64,000 nt of DNA from Ruficoccus sp. ZRK36 (lineage in GTDB: Bacteria; Verrucomicrobiota; Verrucomicrobiia; Opitutales; Cerasicoccaceae). Below the pieces are notes generated by a model. That model did no database searches and was not told the origin of the DNA. It saw only the letters and a program-made list of their open reading frames with translations. Location of the stretch: assembly GCF_019603315.1 (NCBI RefSeq), contig NZ_CP080649.1:697501-761500 (forward strand), written 5' to 3'. The position numbers and the translations under genes are program-made. Below are positions 1-7,739 of this stretch, one piece after another; within the stretch, counting starts at the first letter, position 1, and each line of letters begins with the position of its first letter.

Positions 1-297
1 GGCCTCAACCCGATTATCCGCGGTAACACCATCATCTGCCCGCTGCCCGAGCTCTCCGGTGAGCGCCGCAAGGAAATGGTCAAGATGGCCAGCAGCCTGT
101 GCGAAAACGGCCGTGTCGGTATCCGCGCTGCCCGCCAGGAAGCCATGACCGCCCTTAAGCAGGCCAGCAAGGACAAGGAAATCTCCGAGGACGAGCAGAA
201 GCGCGGTGAAAAGGAAGTCCAGACCCTGACCGACGATTTCGTCAAGAAGATCGACCAGTCCTTCAAGGACAAGGAAGCCGAGCTGCTCAAGGTCTGA
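1..297 (+). CDS. frr: Ribosome recycling factor, C-terminal part (5' end outside window)
   Basis: The frame is open from base 1 and ends at TGA 295-297, so only the last 98 residues are present. The visible part matches the second half of ribosome recycling factor: the stretch LPELSGERRKEMVK followed by a long charged helix containing RVGIRAARQEA and ending KDKEAELLKV. The family member is about 185 residues and, with EF-G, splits post-termination ribosomes in the cytoplasm. The downstream gene begins 67 bases later on the same strand but is unrelated. Identification rests on family motifs and is secure; the true start lies upstream of the window. Confidence 0.95.
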   Translation, partial: GLNPIIRGNTIICPLPELSGERRKEMVKMASSLCENGRVGIRAARQEAMTALKQASKDKEISEDEQKRGEKEVQTLTDDFVKKIDQSFKDKEAELLKV

Positions 298-364
298 GAT
301 AATCCTTTCCCCAGCCCGTCCAGATTGGATTGACGGGAAAACGTCCGACCGGTTATATCATATT

Positions 365-901
365 ATGACCGATATATACCTTGCGAAGGTCTTCAAGGAC
401 TGGGTCAATGCGCCCGACAACGCAGGTACTGTCAAGCGGCTCCGCATGTTCGTCACTGGGCTTAATCTTGCCCTTTTTGCATTGCTTGGATACCGCCAAA
501 CGCTTCTTGATCTGATCAATGTGATTATCTTGGGAGCGTTACTTTTATCTCAAATTCTTCAATCCAAGTTAGTCACAATCGACGAAAGAATCAATAAATA
601 CACCATATCCTTGCTCACCTACCAGACGCGCCTGAAACGCCATGGTGCAAAGGGTCTAAAGGTGATTAGAATCACATCAGTGGCAGCAACAACATTGACG
701 ATCATCGCATGCTTTGCGAGCACACTTGAAGATGCCGGCCTCGTCCCAATCATAACATCCTTCGCTCTCTTTTTCCTGGCGTGCAAAGGCTTAACCTACA
801 CAAGCAAGCCCTCCCCAGACAAAATGCTGAAAGAGCTGGGCATTGATCCAGAGCATATGATTGCGATTGCAGGGCAGGAACAGACGATTCACAGTTCCTA
901 G
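365..901 (+). CDS. Hypothetical multi-pass membrane protein
   Basis: A 178-residue protein I do not recognise. It has about four hydrophobic segments in two pairs (roughly residues 29-43, 48-65, 101-117 and 123-138), with a basic cytoplasmic-type stretch (TYQTRLKRHGAKGLK) between the pairs. The start ATG has no obvious Shine-Dalgarno sequence. The gene is visibly richer in A and T than frr upstream and proB downstream, which suggests a different origin. It ends 3 bases before the proB ATG, so it could share a transcript with proB, but nothing in the sequence ties it to proline synthesis. Confidence 0.6.
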   Translation: MTDIYLAKVFKDWVNAPDNAGTVKRLRMFVTGLNLALFALLGYRQTLLDLINVIILGALLLSQILQSKLVTIDERINKYTISLLTYQTRLKRHGAKGLKVIRITSVAATTLTIIACFASTLEDAGLVPIITSFALFFLACKGLTYTSKPSPDKMLKELGIDPEHMIAIAGQEQTIHSS

Positions 902-904
902 CTT

Positions 905-2014
905 ATGCACTTTCTGGAAAACGCCCGTCGCGTCGTGATCAAGCTGGGCACCGGTGTGCTCACCTCCGGCTCGGGCGATCTCAACACCGAGGTCGTCGAG
1001 GGCATTGCGCGCGAGATTGCCGCCCTGAAGATGCGCGGCCTGCAGGTCGTGCTCGTCAGCTCCGGGGCAGTCGGGCTGGGCCGCGGGCGGCTCGGGCTCA
1101 AGCAGCGCCCGAAAAAGCTCTCCTCGCTCCAGAAGTGTGCCGCCGTCGGCCAGAGCCTGCTGACCGAGCTTTGGCAGCATGCCTTTGAGCCGCACGGGAT
1201 CAATGTGGGGCAGCTCCTGCTCACCCGCGAGGACGTGCGCTCCCGCAAGCGCCACCTGGCTATCCGCGATCTGTTCGAGGAAATGCTGACCGAAGGCATC
1301 GTGCCCATCGTCAACGAAAACGACACCGTCAGCGCGGCCGAGATCAAGTTCGGGGACAACGACGTGCTCTCCGCGCTGGTCGCCTCCATGACAAAGTCCC
1401 AGCTGCTCATCATCCTCTCCACCGCCCCCGGGCTGGTGGACATGAACGGCACGGGCGAGATCGTTCCCGTGGTCGAGTCCATCACCGCGCAGATCGAAGC
1501 CATGGCTGGCGGCTCCGGCACCGTGGTGGGCACCGGCGGTATGATTACGAAAATCCAGGCCGCGCGCCTGGCCATGCGCTCGGGCTGCGGAGCCTTCATT
1601 GGCTCGGGCTCAGACCCGGCCATCATTACCGATCTTTTCGCCGGGCACGCCACCGGCACGATTTTTATCCCCAGCCGCCTGCCGCTGGGCTCTCGCAAGC
1701 GCTGGCTGGCGTGGTTCGAGGAGCCGCGCGGTAAGCTCAGCGTAGACGCAGGAGCGGTCAAGGCCCTGCGCGAGAAGGGCTCCAGCCTGCTGGCCAAGGG
1801 CGTCACCGCCGCCGAGGGGCGCTTCGCACGCGGCGAGGTCGTATCCGTACTGGGGCCAAAGGGTGATGTCGTTGCCCGCGGGCTGGCCGGGTTTGCCCAT
1901 GAGGATATGAAAAAAATCCTCGGGCAGAGCTCCGAGCAAATCCAGGCCCTCTACCCCACGCGCAAACACGTCGAGGCCATTCATCGGGACGAACTCGTCC
2001 TTATTGGACGCTGA
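905..2014 (+). CDS. proB: Glutamate 5-kinase with C-terminal PUA domain
   Basis: Catalyses ATP-dependent phosphorylation of glutamate, the first step of proline synthesis. The 369-residue length fits the long form of the family. Visible kinase-domain signatures are VVIKLGTGVL near the N-terminus, VLVSSGAVGLG, IVNENDTVSAAEIKFGDND and the GTGGM substrate loop near residue 207. The last ~80 residues, starting about GKLSVDAGAVKAL, form the PUA domain seen in feedback-regulated enzymes. The start ATG at 905 follows the previous stop by three bases. The usual partner proA is not in the next few kilobases. Confidence 0.96.
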   Translation: MHFLENARRVVIKLGTGVLTSGSGDLNTEVVEGIAREIAALKMRGLQVVLVSSGAVGLGRGRLGLKQRPKKLSSLQKCAAVGQSLLTELWQHAFEPHGINVGQLLLTREDVRSRKRHLAIRDLFEEMLTEGIVPIVNENDTVSAAEIKFGDNDVLSALVASMTKSQLLIILSTAPGLVDMNGTGEIVPVVESITAQIEAMAGGSGTVVGTGGMITKIQAARLAMRSGCGAFIGSGSDPAIITDLFAGHATGTIFIPSRLPLGSRKRWLAWFEEPRGKLSVDAGAVKALREKGSSLLAKGVTAAEGRFARGEVVSVLGPKGDVVARGLAGFAHEDMKKILGQSSEQIQALYPTRKHVEAIHRDELVLIGR

Positions 2015-2141
2015 GGGATTCCCCCTGTTCTTAGGGGTTTGACACCTATACGCGATGCTATGTCCTTAAGATATAGTGAGATATGCCGAATAATCCGGCG
2101 TATCACACATAACCTGTAACTTTTGTTCTCCCAAGCCCCAC

Positions 2142-2864
2142 ATGCTGATGCACAGACACGCCAGCCGCCGCCACTCTGATGCCGACGATGATATGCGTAG
2201 CGGAGACCGTCGCGTACGCCTCCGCAACCGGGTCTTCGCCGACTTACTGCATCTCCCGATCATACTTGGCGTCCTTCTAGTCGTAGTAGGCTTCGTCCAG
2301 GCACTGGACTGCTATGTGCCGATGAACTTCGCTGATCCACTTTGGGAGTACGGACTTTTTGGAGATCTGGTCTCTTGCCTCTGGCTGCCCTTGATTGGCC
2401 TCGGGTTGATCCTCATCCCTGTTAGCCTCGTCTGCCCCTTTTGGCAGTTGAAGCTACGGGGCACCTTAGGCTGGCTCGCACTGGTTGCCGGTATCGCAGC
2501 GCTGCTACTCATCCCGTATGGGATGTTCTCAACGGCTCGCGTCCAGTCCGCACTGGCCCCCGCCCCCCAAGGGCTTGAAATCCAGCCCAACCCCTCCCCC
2601 AGCCTCAGCGCCGAGGTCGTGCGCAGCCGACAGTTTCCCAAGCTCACTCAGGTCGACAATGAAGCCGAGAACATGCGTCTGCTGAAGATCCGCCTCTGGA
2701 GCCACTCGATCAGCAATGCCCTCCAGGCCTTGCTCGCGAGCGCCTGTTTCTTACTGCTCTTTTTCAAGACCGGCGTCTACCGCTACCTCCTGCATCAGGA
2801 TGCGATCGGCAAAGGCGAGCACGTGGGGATCTCGCGCGACCCCTACGATGAGGATGATCATTGA
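2142..2864 (+). CDS. Membrane protein resembling HpsJ-type exosortase-associated proteins
   Basis: A 240-residue protein with a basic N-terminus, four predicted membrane segments (about 34-55, 72-93, 103-124 and 193-210) and a long extracytoplasmic, Pro/Ser-rich loop between the third and fourth. The order of features (VPMNFADPLWEY after the first segment, a second hydrophobic pair, then a helix LLKIRLWSHSISNALQ leading into the last segment) recalls HpsJ-like proteins that accompany cyanoexosortases. That family assignment is from memory of its architecture and needs a profile search. The exosortase gene follows 166 bases downstream on the same strand, which supports a link. Confidence 0.45.
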   Translation: MLMHRHASRRHSDADDDMRSGDRRVRLRNRVFADLLHLPIILGVLLVVVGFVQALDCYVPMNFADPLWEYGLFGDLVSCLWLPLIGLGLILIPVSLVCPFWQLKLRGTLGWLALVAGIAALLLIPYGMFSTARVQSALAPAPQGLEIQPNPSPSLSAEVVRSRQFPKLTQVDNEAENMRLLKIRLWSHSISNALQALLASACFLLLFFKTGVYRYLLHQDAIGKGEHVGISRDPYDEDDH

Positions 2865-3030
2865 TCAAGCGCTTGTGCTGCTGAGCATTATTTTGCGCTA
2901 AGAGGCTAAAAATCCTCGCGAACCGGTCGATTTGAGTCGAAGCATCCGGACGCTTGCCGCACGATTCGCGCCATACCTGCGCCTGTTTCCGCGCTCATAG
3001 CAGACAACATCTGCGACACCCACTATCCGC

Positions 3031-4008
3031 ATGCCGCCACAGGTTTCCAGCCCATCCTCAAGCCGTGTCCTCTGGACACAGCGGTTGATCATCGGTGCAA
3101 TCGTCGCGGTATGCGCAGCGCCCTTTTTGGCCCACACCAGCCCGGATGAAAAATCCCGGATGATGATCAAGGCGATGGCCATCGCGGCGGCCCTGGCCTG
3201 CATCACCCTCAACCGCACGCGCTTCACTCTACGAGCAAGCCCGCTTCAAAGCATCTGCGGGCTCTTGCTGATCCTGACCGGCTGCGCACTGACACTGGCC
3301 GATACCCTCGGCGGCTTGCGCGATCCGGGGGCAGGTTTCATCCTGGGAGCTGCCGGGGTCTCGATCATTGCCACCGGGTGGTGCTTCAACAGCCTCAAAA
3401 TACGCTGTATGGGTCTGTTTGCCCTGGCCGCCATCCCCGCAGGTGCAGCGGAAAACCTGATCGAGAGTGGCCTGCGCTACTCCACCGTCGTGGCGAAGCT
3501 TGCCGCCTTCGTCCTGCACTACGTCGGCTTTACCGTACGATCTGAGGGCAACATCATCTACACGCAGGGGCACGCCGTCGAAATCATCGCCGAGTGCTCG
3601 GGTCTTAAGCTTTTCTTCATGCTGGCCGCCTTCTGCGCCATCCTCCTGCTGTGCCTGCCGCAACTACGCACGATCACCGGACGCATGCTTCTGGCCGCCT
3701 TTGGAACGGGCCTGATCGTGAGCATCCTCAGAATCGATTTTCTCGTCCTGATCGTCGGCCAACCCGCGCTTTTTGAGTTCTTCCATCACGGCATCGGCTC
3801 CGAGCTGATCTCACTGGCCGCCATTCTGATCTTTTTCGCGTTTATCAAGGAGCAGGCCTTTACCGCGCTGGAGTCGTACTTCCCCATCCCGGAGATACCC
3901 AGCAGCAGCCTGCCCACGCCCAGCGACCAGAAGCTGCTCAACGCCTCCCTCATCGCGGCCATCGTAATCGGGCTGGGCACCGCTGCAGTGGTAGAGCTGG
4001 CTGCCTAA
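3031..4008 (+). CDS. Exosortase/archaeosortase family transpeptidase
   Basis: A 325-residue multi-pass membrane protein carrying the three conserved exosortase elements: catalytic Cys189 in AECSGLKLFF, Arg234 in SILRIDF and His252-His253 in FFHHGIGSE. Exosortases cut the C-terminal sorting signal of secreted proteins (PEP-CTERM or related) and couple them to exopolysaccharide or the cell surface. The protein has about eight hydrophobic segments and a short C-terminal tail ending in another membrane helix (IAAIVIGLGTAAVV). No PEP-CTERM substrate and no EpsI domain are visible in the window. The gene is preceded by an HpsJ-like gene. Family assignment is firm; subclass is not determined. Confidence 0.88.
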   Translation: MPPQVSSPSSSRVLWTQRLIIGAIVAVCAAPFLAHTSPDEKSRMMIKAMAIAAALACITLNRTRFTLRASPLQSICGLLLILTGCALTLADTLGGLRDPGAGFILGAAGVSIIATGWCFNSLKIRCMGLFALAAIPAGAAENLIESGLRYSTVVAKLAAFVLHYVGFTVRSEGNIIYTQGHAVEIIAECSGLKLFFMLAAFCAILLLCLPQLRTITGRMLLAAFGTGLIVSILRIDFLVLIVGQPALFEFFHHGIGSELISLAAILIFFAFIKEQAFTALESYFPIPEIPSSSLPTPSDQKLLNASLIAAIVIGLGTAAVVELAA

Positions 4009-4027
4009 CCTCTGAAGACAAGCGCGC

Positions 4028-4948
4028 CTAGCGCAGGCTGGCCCAGAGCTTTTCCAATGCGGTCAGGTAGCGCTCCTGCGTCTTGGTGATGACTTCCTCC
4101 GGCAAGGAAGGGCCAGGGTAGGATTTGCCCCAGTCAAGCGTCTCCAGATAGTCGCGTACGTATTGCTTATCAAAAGCAGTCTGCGAGCGGCCCGGCTGGT
4201 AATCCTCACGCGGCCAGTAGCGGGACGAGTCCGGCGTCAGCACTTCGTCGATCAGGTGCAGCTCGCCCTCGGCATCCGTCCCAAACTCGAACTTCGTGTC
4301 GGCCAGGATGAGGCCGGACGATGCGGCCTTCTCGGTACCCATACGGAAAATCTCCAGGCTCACGCTCTGGATACGGTCATAGACCTCCGCCCCGATGAGT
4401 TCCTTGGCCCCTGGCTCGTCGATCGGCATGTCGTGCCCCTCGGCAGCCTTCGTCGTCGGTGTAAACAACGGCTCGGGCAGCTGCGAGCTCTCCTGCAGGC
4501 CCGTGGGCAGATCGAGCCCAAAGAGCTTACCGGTGGTCTTGTAATCCTTCCACCCGCTCCCGGCCAGATAGCCGCGCACGACCGCCTCCAGCTTTACCGG
4601 AGTGAGCTTCTTGACCAGCATGCTGTACGGGATGAGGTGCGGGAAGCTCTCCCCCAGCAGCTCCTGCAGGGCCGCATCGTGGTCGGGCACCAAATGATTG
4701 GGGATGAGCGACTCCGTCTGCCGGAACCACCACAGGCTGGCCTGCGTCAGCAGGATACCCTTACCGGGGATGCCGTCAGGGAGCACCACATCAAAGGCTG
4801 AGAGCCGGTCTGTGGCGATCAACAGGAGGCGATCTCCCAGATCATAAATCTCACGGACCTTGCCCGAGCCGATATGCCGGAAGGGCAATCCTATCACTGC
4901 ACGCATGGCCTGCCGGGGCAGCGCCGCCTTGACGTCATCGAAGGTCAT
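4028..4948 (-). CDS. purC: Phosphoribosylaminoimidazole-succinocarboxamide (SAICAR) synthase
   Basis: Joins aspartate to CAIR in step seven of de novo purine synthesis, using ATP. The ~306-residue protein shows the family's GKVREIYDLGDRLLLIATDR start, AFDVVLPDGIPGKG, VVRGYLAGSGWKDY and LIDEVLTPDSSRYWP. I chose the ATG at 4948 (MTFDDVKAA); a GTG two codons upstream is the alternative. Neither has a strong ribosome site. The gene converges with the exosortase gene, leaving only 19 bases between stops. Its length is that of the larger, yeast/verrucomicrobial-type PurC rather than the ~240-residue enterobacterial form. Confidence 0.96.
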   Translation of the reverse strand: MTFDDVKAALPRQAMRAVIGLPFRHIGSGKVREIYDLGDRLLLIATDRLSAFDVVLPDGIPGKGILLTQASLWWFRQTESLIPNHLVPDHDAALQELLGESFPHLIPYSMLVKKLTPVKLEAVVRGYLAGSGWKDYKTTGKLFGLDLPTGLQESSQLPEPLFTPTTKAAEGHDMPIDEPGAKELIGAEVYDRIQSVSLEIFRMGTEKAASSGLILADTKFEFGTDAEGELHLIDEVLTPDSSRYWPREDYQPGRSQTAFDKQYVRDYLETLDWGKSYPGPSLPEEVITKTQERYLTALEKLWASLR

Positions 4949-4994
4949 AATCACTTGGCATAGGTCTCTGCGCGCCCGGTAGCAAACGCGGAAT

Positions 4995-5015
4995 TGCCCT
5001 CAGGGCATTTTTTTT
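4995..5015 (+). terminator. Rho-independent terminator upstream of tRNA-Glu
   Basis: A 5-bp hairpin TGCCC-TCA-GGGCA is followed directly by eight T residues on the + strand. No + strand gene lies immediately upstream (purC runs the other way), so it would stop antisense transcription coming through purC or insulate the tRNA promoter. Confidence 0.5.
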
Positions 5016-5084
5016 AAATTCCTGCAAAAAAAGCCTTGCGCCCGCTTTCTTTAAGCCTAACTTCAACCGCTTCCAACCGGCTAA

Positions 5085-5162
5085 GTCCCCATCGTCTAGT
5101 CAGGTCTAGGACACTGGATTTTCATTCCAGCGACCGGGGTTCGAATCCCCGTGGGGACGCCA
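5085..5162 (+). tRNA. tRNA-Glu (anticodon UUC)
   Basis: A full cloverleaf can be drawn: acceptor GTCCCCA pairs with TGGGGAC (5152-5158), the anticodon stem CTGGA/TCCAG encloses the loop TTTTCAT with anticodon TTC, and the T arm contains GGTTCGAATCC. Discriminator G5159 is followed by an encoded CCA (5160-5162). The 3' part of the gene, from 5131, is the left copy of the 36-bp repeat bounding the integrated element, so the tRNA was the integration target and stays intact after insertion. Confidence 0.97.
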
Positions 5163-6411
5163 CTTTCCCGCCTGTGTCAGGCGGGGTCAAGACGGCGCAA
5201 ACTGCATCAGATTCAACAAGTTCCGAAACGGAATTTTCGTGATCATTTATGTCACGTTTTGTCAGGATTTTGCCCGAGATACCAGAAATCTGTGACCCTA
5301 TGTGTGACCCTTTTTCGAGCGCGGGCAGTGCCTCGACTTTCTCAAAGAGCCGCAGGTGGTGCGTATCGGTGTAAATCTTCGAGGTCAGGCGCTCGTCCTG
5401 ATGGCGCATTAGCTCCATCGCTTCTCGCTGCGTCACGCCGTTGACCTGCAAAAACGTGCCCCAAGTATGCCGCAGGGAATGGAAGTCCACATAGCGGCCC
5501 TCCTCGTCCTGATAAGCGATCCCGGCAGCCTCGAGGTCCTGCCTTAACACATCCGCACGCGGAATGCCCTTCTGGAACACCAACTCGCCCGGCTGGGCAT
5601 TCGCAGGCTTGAACTTCTCCAGTGCCTCACGCACGTCCGCCATAAGCGGCACAAAGCCTTCCTTACCGTTTTTCGTAGTCGAGGCCCGCGCCGCCACAAA
5701 AGGCCGCTCAGCAGTCAAATGAACATCCGCCCAGCGCAGATTACCCATTTCCTGCCGCCGCAAGCCAGATCGGCCCGCCAGATGGTAAACCATGCCCCGA
5801 TAAGGTGGCGCCACTGCCAGCAGCCGCGCAAACTCGGCATCACTCAAGGCCCGGCGCTTACGAACCTCCTTGCCACGCTCCTGCACCTTGACCACTGAGC
5901 GCAACGGATTATGCGGGATGCGCTCCATCTTCACCAAGGCATTGAAGAACACATTCGCCGCATCCAGATAATCGTTAAGCGTGGCCGGAGCGAAGCCCGT
6001 CTGTCGATTGCGCCAGAGAATAAACGAATCCGCCGTCACATTACCAACCGTGCGCCACCCACAACCTTTCATCAGCCGCTTAATGCGCCCCCGGTACTTG
6101 ATCAGCCCTTCGTCATTGCGCCCCGCCTTTTGACGCTGCTTGAGATCGGTCAGAAAATCTTCCAAGTGCTCAGAGAGGGGCTTTTTCACGCCATCCCGCA
6201 ACGTCTTGGGAGGTAACAGCCCCGCCTGCTCGGCCTCCCACTCTTTGCGGAATTCATCGGCCAACTTGTCCGCAACTTCCTTTTGCGTCACTTTGAGCGA
6301 CTTCCACTTGTCCACCAACATTTCGCCGTAGCGATACCGCAGGTAATAGCACTTGCTCAGCATCCGCTTGCCGTTGATCGATTTGGGCTTCTTTTGAACC
6401 TTGTGAATCAT
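5122..6411 (-). CDS. int: Tyrosine-type site-specific integrase whose 3' end lies in the att site
   Basis: A 429-residue tyrosine recombinase. N-terminal arm/SAM-like region is residues 1-165; the catalytic domain has Arg218 (GLRRQE), His311 and Arg314 (FHSLRHTW), His337 (LMRHQD) and nucleophile Tyr347 (SKIYTDT). After about residue 365 the chain leaves the fold and reads through left-end DNA; residues 417-427 (VASPRGFEPRS) are encoded by the 36-bp repeat and the stop TGA comes six bases further, inside the tRNA. The start overlaps the upstream excisionase-like gene by four bases. In the circular form the same frame continues into 12452-12138, giving a predicted protein of about 532 residues. 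Function: integration and excision at tRNA-Glu. Confidence 0.95.
   Translation of the reverse strand: MIHKVQKKPKSINGKRMLSKCYYLRYRYGEMLVDKWKSLKVTQKEVADKLADEFRKEWEAEQAGLLPPKTLRDGVKKPLSEHLEDFLTDLKQRQKAGRNDEGLIKYRGRIKRLMKGCGWRTVGNVTADSFILWRNRQTGFAPATLNDYLDAANVFFNALVKMERIPHNPLRSVVKVQERGKEVRKRRALSDAEFARLLAVAPPYRGMVYHLAGRSGLRRQEMGNLRWADVHLTAERPFVAARASTTKNGKEGFVPLMADVREALEKFKPANAQPGELVFQKGIPRADVLRQDLEAAGIAYQDEEGRYVDFHSLRHTWGTFLQVNGVTQREAMELMRHQDERLTSKIYTDTHHLRLFEKVEALPALEKGSHIGSQISGISGKILTKRDINDHENSVSELVESDAVCAVLTPPDTGGKVASPRGFEPRSLE
5131..5166. repeat. attL: left 36-bp direct repeat (tRNA-Glu 3' end)
   Basis: Identical over 36 bases to 12453-12488. It covers the T arm, acceptor 3' strand and CCA of tRNA-Glu plus six bases (last CA and CTTT region) beyond. 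It is also the DNA that encodes the last residues of the integrase on the minus strand (VASPRGFEPRS). Confidence 0.93.
5283..5312. repeat. Left arm-type repeat pair
   Basis: Contains two GTGACCCT units 12 bases apart in the same orientation and matches 12371-12400 at 28 of 30 positions. Placement at both ends of the element, inside the att sites, fits arm-binding sites of a tyrosine integrase. On the minus strand it encodes the peptide HIGSQISG of the integrase tail. Confidence 0.55.
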
Positions 6412-6587
6412 GCCAGACCTCCCTTCAGGATACGCTCAATATCTTCCAGAGGGATACGGACACACCCGCGAACTTTGACCTTTCGAAGCATGCCGTCTCG
6501 CAACATCCGGTTGATCGTCGAGACGGAGACCTCGAGCAGACCTGCGGCTTCGTTTTTGTTAGCAAGTTTGTGTGGTTTGTGCTCCAT
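6408..6587 (-). CDS. Excisionase-like small helix-turn-helix protein
   Basis: A 59-residue protein of the MerR/excisionase helix-turn-helix type: KLANKNEAAGLLEVSVSTINR forms the recognition region and VRIPLEDIERIL the closing helix. Such proteins bend DNA and bias the integrase toward excision. A GGGAGG ribosome site lies eight bases upstream of ATG 6587. The gene overlaps the preceding stop by one base (TGATG) and the integrase start by four bases (ATGA), so the genes are translationally coupled, as usual for xis-int pairs. Confidence 0.8.
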   Translation of the reverse strand: MEHKPHKLANKNEAAGLLEVSVSTINRMLRDGMLRKVKVRGCVRIPLEDIERILKGGLA

Positions 6588-7348
6588 CAGATTGCCTCCC
6601 GCTCTTGGGGTTCGACCGGCAGACGACCTTCAGCTAGCGCCCGTGAAATCGGTGGCAGTGTCGCCAAGGCCTCACGGCGTATTTGCTCCGCCCGTTCATT
6701 CGGGACCAGCTTGCCCTCGACACAGATCGCACCCAACAACGGAAGGTGCATTAGGTCCTCGGCAAAGCGTTCAAGAAATTCACGGTACTCGACGTCGTAG
6801 TACTTCGAGACGGGCTTGGAATCATAATGTCCCAGTTTATTAAGGAACAAACATCCATATGCGTGTGGCGACTTTTTGCACGTCTTCTGGAGCTCCCTGG
6901 AAAAGGTCTTAGTGCGCTTTCGGACTGTAGCAACTGGCGTCAAATTTACCCTCTGGCCATCCGCGTGATCCAGCATTTGATCAAAGACACCCGTATTGTG
7001 GATGGAAGCACTGCGAACATGATCCCACTCAAGACTGTCCAGGCATTCGTAAAACTCTTCATTGGTCTCGAATGGCAATGACTGCCCACACATGGCCATT
7101 GGCCCGTCATTGTACTCCAGATCGAGCGTCGGCTTCTTGCCGTCAAAAACCATGTAGTAATCGACATCATCCGGAAAAACTCCGTCCAGATAATCGACCA
7201 GCGCCTGCATGTCCTCCAGACACTTCCCCGCCAAGCCGGGGATTTTCTCTATGACGGTTTCTCTGTCTACGAAAAGGAGTCCGTCTTCAGACTGAGCCAG
7301 AGCTGCGGAATCCTTGAGTGAGTGATTGAGCTCGAAGATATTTATCAT
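6587..7348 (-). CDS. Hypothetical element-encoded protein
   Basis: A 253-residue acidic, soluble protein that I do not recognise. It has no signal peptide or membrane segment. I chose ATG 7348 because AAGGAGG lies seven to eight bases upstream and because the ATG overlaps the preceding stop (ATGA, 7345-7348); a reading frame 16 codons longer exists but lacks these signals. Features include FPDDVDYYMVFDGKKPTLD near the middle and KTFSRELQKTCKK. Its place in a coupled four-gene run ending in the integrase suggests a role in element maintenance or excision control. Confidence 0.7.
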   Translation of the reverse strand: MINIFELNHSLKDSAALAQSEDGLLFVDRETVIEKIPGLAGKCLEDMQALVDYLDGVFPDDVDYYMVFDGKKPTLDLEYNDGPMAMCGQSLPFETNEEFYECLDSLEWDHVRSASIHNTGVFDQMLDHADGQRVNLTPVATVRKRTKTFSRELQKTCKKSPHAYGCLFLNKLGHYDSKPVSKYYDVEYREFLERFAEDLMHLPLLGAICVEGKLVPNERAEQIRREALATLPPISRALAEGRLPVEPQEREAI

Positions 7349-7689
7349 TCTCGTTTCCTCCTTCTCCTGGGTTTTGTGGTTATTTCCTTTTGCCACGCCG
7401 GAGTCGTCCTGACCGCCTTTCGGCTTTCTGCGATGAACTCAATCAACTGCTTTTCGGATTCCTTTTGCTCTTGGGTCGACCTGTTTTCGACTACGCTCTC
7501 TAGATATAGTAATGTTATTTTAGCTAATAGTGCGGACCGGGTCAGACGGGTGCAGACACCCAGCGTGTCAACAGCAGCTTTCTCCTCCTGGCTCAGCGTG
7601 AAGCAAACGGGCTTGTCCCGGGGACTTTGAATATCCACGGCCTTGCGGCGTCCGGTTTTCTGGCGAGGAGTTTCCTGCTCAACTGTCAT
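7345..7689 (-). CDS. Small basic protein, possible ribbon-helix-helix regulator
   Basis: A 114-residue protein with basic ends (KTGRRKAVD at the N-terminus, KPRRRRKRE at the C-terminus). The centre, CFTLSQEEKAAVDTLGVCTRLTRSALLAKITLLYL, is arranged like a short strand followed by two helices, as in ribbon-helix-helix DNA-binding proteins of the CopG/MobC kind. This is inference from pattern only. It is the first gene of the coupled run to the integrase and begins six bases from a perfect 10-bp inverted repeat (7695-7720), a natural autoregulatory operator. Confidence 0.55.
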   Translation of the reverse strand: MTVEQETPRQKTGRRKAVDIQSPRDKPVCFTLSQEEKAAVDTLGVCTRLTRSALLAKITLLYLESVVENRSTQEQKESEKQLIEFIAESRKAVRTTPAWQKEITTKPRRRRKRE

Positions 7690-7694
7690 TTCTA

Positions 7695-7720
7695 TATCTT
7701 AAACATATAAGTTTAAGATA
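7695..7720. promoter_or_regulatory. Perfect inverted repeat, candidate operator
   Basis: TATCTTAAAC (7695-7704) and GTTTAAGATA (7711-7720) are exact reverse complements separated by six A/T-rich bases. The site lies between the endonuclease stop and the start of the 7345-7689 gene, where the promoter of the integrase operon must lie. No Shine-Dalgarno sequence separates it from the ATG. Confidence 0.6.
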
Positions 7721-7739
7721 CAAGTAAAATCTCTCACTC

